Below, one piece after another: positions 60,653 through 64,000 of a stretch of DNA of 64,000 nt. The notes under the pieces are model-generated. The model ran no database searches. It had not been told where the DNA came from and was given only the letters and a program-made list of their open reading frames with translations. This DNA is from Anthoceros angustus (Eukaryota > Streptophyta > Anthocerotopsida > Anthocerotales > Anthocerotaceae): NCBI GenBank assembly GCA_010909165.1, contig VJWM01000255.1:124001-188000 (forward strand), written 5' to 3'. How positions within the stretch are numbered: the first letter of the stretch is position 1; each line of letters begins with the position of its first letter. The position numbers and the translations under genes were made by a program.

Positions 60653-63091
60653 ATGGTGATCAGCCAGGTGGGCGGTGCGGAGGATGGAGCTGGTGGGTTG
60701 CAGCCGGCGTCGATCCAGGGGGGTGGAGGAAAAGGGGCGCAGCGGAATTCGGGCTTGGCGGAGAAAGTGTCGCAGCTGGAGCGAGCTGCTGGGGACCTGG
60801 AGGATGCGGTGGCTGCCATCAACTCCTCTGCCTGGACGTACAAGAATCGGAAGGTGCTGACGGTTTCGGGCATGGAGGTGGGTGGGTGATGGGTAGTAGT
60901 AGTAGTAGAAGAAGTAGTAGTAGTAGTATTGTGTGTGATGACGACTGACAGCCTGTTGCTGGTTTGGGATGAGCAGGTTACTGGAGGGTTTCGGCACAAG
61001 CTGGCAGCAGCCGTGAATTTTCTGCAGGCGACGGAGAAGGCGATTGGAGATGTTGTGGATGGCAAGTTCGAGTGCGAGGATGTGGTGTCGAAGGTGGATA
61101 TTAGGGTGGATCGTGCAGTTGCGGCTCTGAAGCCGGCAGCAGTTGCTGACTACCGGTCTGTGTTGGCTAGCATTGGGTGGCCACCAGCTCTGTCGTCCGG
61201 TGGGAACAGTGAGGGTGGGCGGGGTGAGAAGGGGGGCACCAACAATCCTTTGCTGGACATGGGACCGGAGGCGAGCAGCAAGTTCGAGAAGAGCTTCTTG
61301 GTGCTTGCAGGTCTGCAGGGGGTACAGATGAGACGGAAGGCACGGCAGCTCAGTCATACTCCTGCTGCTCCCCAGCCAAGTCAGCGACAGAAGAAGAGAC
61401 CGTCTGAACCCACCTGGGCTATCGACGAGCTTGTAGGGCCTGTAGAATCCAGAGCGGAGTATCATTTTGTGAAATGGGTGAAGAGGCCGGAGCTGGTGTT
61501 TTCTCTTATCCATCGGCTGACACAGCAGTATGTGGATGTTGTCGAGGAAATATTGCAGCCTTTGCTTGTCAGTGCCAAACTTACTGGTTGCAGAGCCAGG
61601 GAGGACTGGATCGCTGCCATGGTGAAAGTTGGTGGGAACCATCTTCGGACGCATGCTCTGCCTGATATTTTGGCTGATCTGCAGTATGAAACAGGGCCTA
61701 CTGCTGCCCTCTGGCTGCACACGGTGGATGAGACTATTGCGTTCGATGCAAAGATGCAGAGTCTGGCCGCAAGGTCGATTGGCTTGTTCCCAGTCCAAGG
61801 CAAGGAGCTGACAGGGATTCAAGAAAAAGCCCTGGGGCTTGAGGTTGCATGTATTTCTGTGTTTGCCGAGCGATCCGAGTGGCTGGAGATATGGGCTCGC
61901 CTTGAGTTTGGGGATGCCCTGCAGAAGCTGAGATATGTTCTGGACAGGGAGGAGTCATGGGAGGTCAGACCGAGGCCGCACTCATCTGCATTACTCGAAG
62001 GAGCTGGCTACGAAAGCATTTCTGTGTCTCCCCTAGAGGAGTTTGGGGCTCCCTCTGGAGCAGAGGCATTGACGACCAACATGGCCACCGTGATGGATCG
62101 GTGTCGAACACTTCTGGAAGCGGACCAACGCTTGACATTTGTCAGGCTGGCGGCAGCTCCGCTGTCACATGAGTATCTAGACTACCTCCAAAGACGATGC
62201 AGAGAGGCCGAAGGTTTGACTTCTCTGGCAGATGAGGATTCAATGGTGAAGGTGGCTGTCTGCACAAATGCAGCTCGATACTGTCACAGTGCCGTGCAAG
62301 ATTGGGGGGAGGATATTTTCTTTCTCGAACTCAGAATGGCACAGTTGAAACAAAGCGGTGATATCCCCAGCAGTAGTAGCTTGACAGATGTGGAGGGCAG
62401 TGTGTTCGACGAGGAGCTCGAGAGCTTCACAAAATTCCAGCACGACTGGATCAACAAACTGGTGACGGTAACCACCAGGGGTTTCGAAAGTACTTGCAGG
62501 GATTACATTCGGAACAAAAGGAGATGGCAGGACGAGGCCGAGACGATCTTGGACCGAGCAGGTGGCTCTAGTGAAGAGCCCGTGGATGGCTTACAGAGTT
62601 TACAGATTGATGACGCCGCCTTGGGCCCCTCCCCGAGCCTTGTGAATGCATTAGCAGAGTTGCAAAGTCGGCTGAGGGCGCTGCAACACGCCTTCTGCCA
62701 GACGAACTTTCTTGAGTATTGGCGTGCACTTGCAAGTTCCTTGGATCAGCTCTTCTTCTTCAGTGTCATCGCCGGGGCAAAGTTTTCAGAGCACGGTGGG
62801 CTGCAGCTAGCTGCTGACGTTCAGGCTCTGTTTAAGATATTCAAGGCATTGTGTGCTCGCCCTGGAAGCTACTTCAAAAATCTGAGCGATGCATCCAAGC
62901 TGCTCACACTGGCTGAGGGGGATGCTCTGGCACTGCTCCAGACCATGCATGCTTCAGCGTGGGAGATGGAGGACGACGCTGAATCGGTGGTCAAGGGCGA
63001 AGTGCAGGCTCTCCTGAGAAAGCATGGCGTAAGGAGATTATCTTGTTCGGTGGCATTCAAAATTTTGAACAACCGTCTGTTTTTGCGGTGA
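60653..63091 (+). CDS. MAG2-like: MAG2 / RINT1 / Tip20 family vesicle-tethering protein
   Basis: Exons 60653-60877 and 60977-63091 give 779 residues, normal for the family. MAG2 is a subunit of the ER tether that receives Golgi-derived COPI vesicles; Arabidopsis mutants mis-sort storage proteins. Landmarks: a coiled start (LAEKVSQLERAAGDLEDAV), FVKWVKRPELVFSLIHRL, REDWIAAMVKV, LRLAAAPLSHEYLDYL-type text around residue 470, WGEDIFFLELRMAQ, FQHDWINKLVTVTTRGFES, WRALASSLDQLFFFSVI and the C-terminal HGVRRLSCSVAFKILNNRLF. The single intron contains agtagtagt repeats (60893-60930). It was first considered as EXO70, but the motif order fits MAG2. Confidence 0.9.
60893..60930. repeat. (agt)n microsatellite in the MAG2 intron
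   Basis: gtagtagtagtagtagaagaagtagtag.. within intron 1. Confidence 0.9.
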
Positions 63092-63299
63092 AGAGAGTGG
63101 GAAGCTCTGTGTCTCTATTGGGGCTTAAGTGTACATAGCTATAGCGGCAGCCTCCAGAGGCCATGTCGGCTTTCCTTCCTCCACCATCGCACTCTCCTGG
63201 GCCAGCCAGTGCTGGTAGCCCGAGTGTGCTAGACATGACTTAATCCTCCCTCTCACGCGATGGCAGGCAAACGTTGCCCACCGTGCTGAACTCCCGCCT

Positions 63300-64000
63300 C
63301 TACACAATTTGAGATGTTGGAAACACCACCACGTGCACCTCTTGCTTCCTGTCCTTGAACTCGAACGGGCTGCTGTAGCCCTCGTAAGTAACGCTGCTCT
63401 CATCGTAGACAACGCCATCCCTGTCCAACTTCGCCTTCAGCTGCAGCCACACAGCCCTGTAGTCGTCCTGATCAGGGAAGCCCCCGAACGGCCCAATCAC
63501 CGCATGGGTGCTGCCCTCCCTCTCGTGGAAATACAGAGCTGAATCCGTGGGAGCCGGGAGATCCTTCACCGATCCAAACCTGACACACGGAATTCGTCCC
63601 ACAGAGGCTGTCAACACCCACAAAACGCCAGCAAGGAAAATGACCGGTCGCACAGATCCACAAAACGCATTACCTGCTAGGAGCAAAGAATGCAATCCTC
63701 CAGCCGTTGGCTTCCGGGGCAGGAATTATGAGCACAGGCCCCGTCATCTCGATGACCTCCCCTCTCGAGTTTTTGCCCGAAATGTAGTAGAAGCATCGGT
63801 AGAAGCCCACCACCAAAGCCTTGGCATAGTTGGAGTCCGCCACCAGAGTTTCTACCCATATCTGTACCAGCACACGCAGAGAAATTAGCCATTCCCGGGG
63901 CAATCCACGCAATGACAGCCAGTAACACGCTCACCTGACGGTCCGGGTAATGCCGCAGCTCGTACCCGTCCCGTTGCGACACCACAGTGCAGCTCGGCGT
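63300..64000 (-). CDS. SOUL haem-binding family protein, 5' partial
   Basis: Exons >64000-63935, 63861-63674 and 63579-63300; the frame is open to the right edge, so the N terminus is missing. The visible text starts TPSCTVVSQRDGYELRHYP, the typical SOUL opening, then WVETLVADSNYAKAL, GFYRCFYYISGKN, EMTGPVLIIPAPEANGWRIAFFAPS and the end QEVHVVVFPTSQIV. SOUL/HBP proteins bind haem or tetrapyrroles; plant members occur in cytosol, plastid and vacuole. The extracellular or plastid form cannot be judged without the N terminus. Only about 210 bases separate its end from the MAG2 stop. Confidence 0.88.

Noticed and set aside
60476-61822. 448-codon open frame on the - strand
   Set aside because: Antisense to the MAG2 coding exon, which has clear family motifs.
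60653-63091. EXO70 exocyst subunit
   Set aside because: Coiled start and size are similar, but the internal motifs follow MAG2/RINT1 order.

Overview
The window is nuclear DNA of a plant. Most genes are split by short GT-AG introns of roughly 75-165 bases whose reading phases join cleanly, and several products are plant-specific: a plastid stromal processing peptidase, a plastid-type KAS III, a peroxisomal aspartate aminotransferase carrying a PTS2 signal, a MAG2/RINT1 tether, and a PPR remnant. An ACR3-type arsenite efflux carrier points to a seed-free plant (bryophyte, hornwort, lycophyte or fern), because ACR3 is known from those groups and from gymnosperms but not from flowering plants. 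Compact introns and high gene density fit a small bryophyte or lycophyte genome; the species cannot be named from sequence alone.

Layout: 0-8.8 kb holds a RING+PHD protein cut by the left edge (+), a PH-domain coiled-coil protein with a candidate U12-type intron (+), the aminotransferase (+) and the U11/U12 snRNP 25 kDa subunit (-). 10.7-12.3 kb is ACR3 (+). 12.6-18 kb is a mobile-element patch: a PPR pseudogene, then a 2.75 kb Mutator-like element with long inverted ends and a perfect 9-base target duplication, sitting inside a decayed PIF/Harbinger gene. 18.8-21.5 kb is a predicted pseudokinase with HERC2-like repeats (-). 23.8-24.3 kb is a WOX13-like homeodomain gene (-) lacking the usual DNA-contact asparagine. 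25.4-27.5 kb is an unrecognised multi-exon gene (+), followed by a receptor-kinase fragment. 30.2-32.1 kb is a mitochondrial carrier (-). 34.4-40.5 kb is the stromal processing peptidase in 23 exons (+). 41.6-42.6 kb is a trihelix-type factor (+), 43.4-44.5 kb an intronless homocysteine S-methyltransferase (+), 45.6-49.0 kb a CCR4-type deadenylase (-). 49-53 kb is AT-rich and full of minisatellites. 53-54.4 kb is translation factor eEF1B gamma (+), 55.2-56.9 kb a CHFR-type FHA-RING-PBZ ligase with broken frame in its FHA part (-), 57.6-59.6 kb KAS III (-), 60.6-63.1 kb MAG2 (+), and the right edge cuts a SOUL haem-binding protein gene (-).

The genes do not form a shared pathway or operon; this is ordinary eukaryotic housekeeping content with one repeat island. 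No CRISPR, no virus and no clear new multi-gene system was seen. The most notable items are the ACR3 with an N-terminal extension, the nested transposons with intact target duplication, a U12-type intron in the same window as a minor-spliceosome protein gene, two GC-AG introns, the pseudokinase, and the altered homeodomain. All gene models are hand-made from splice signals, phase and family resemblance; no alignment program was run.
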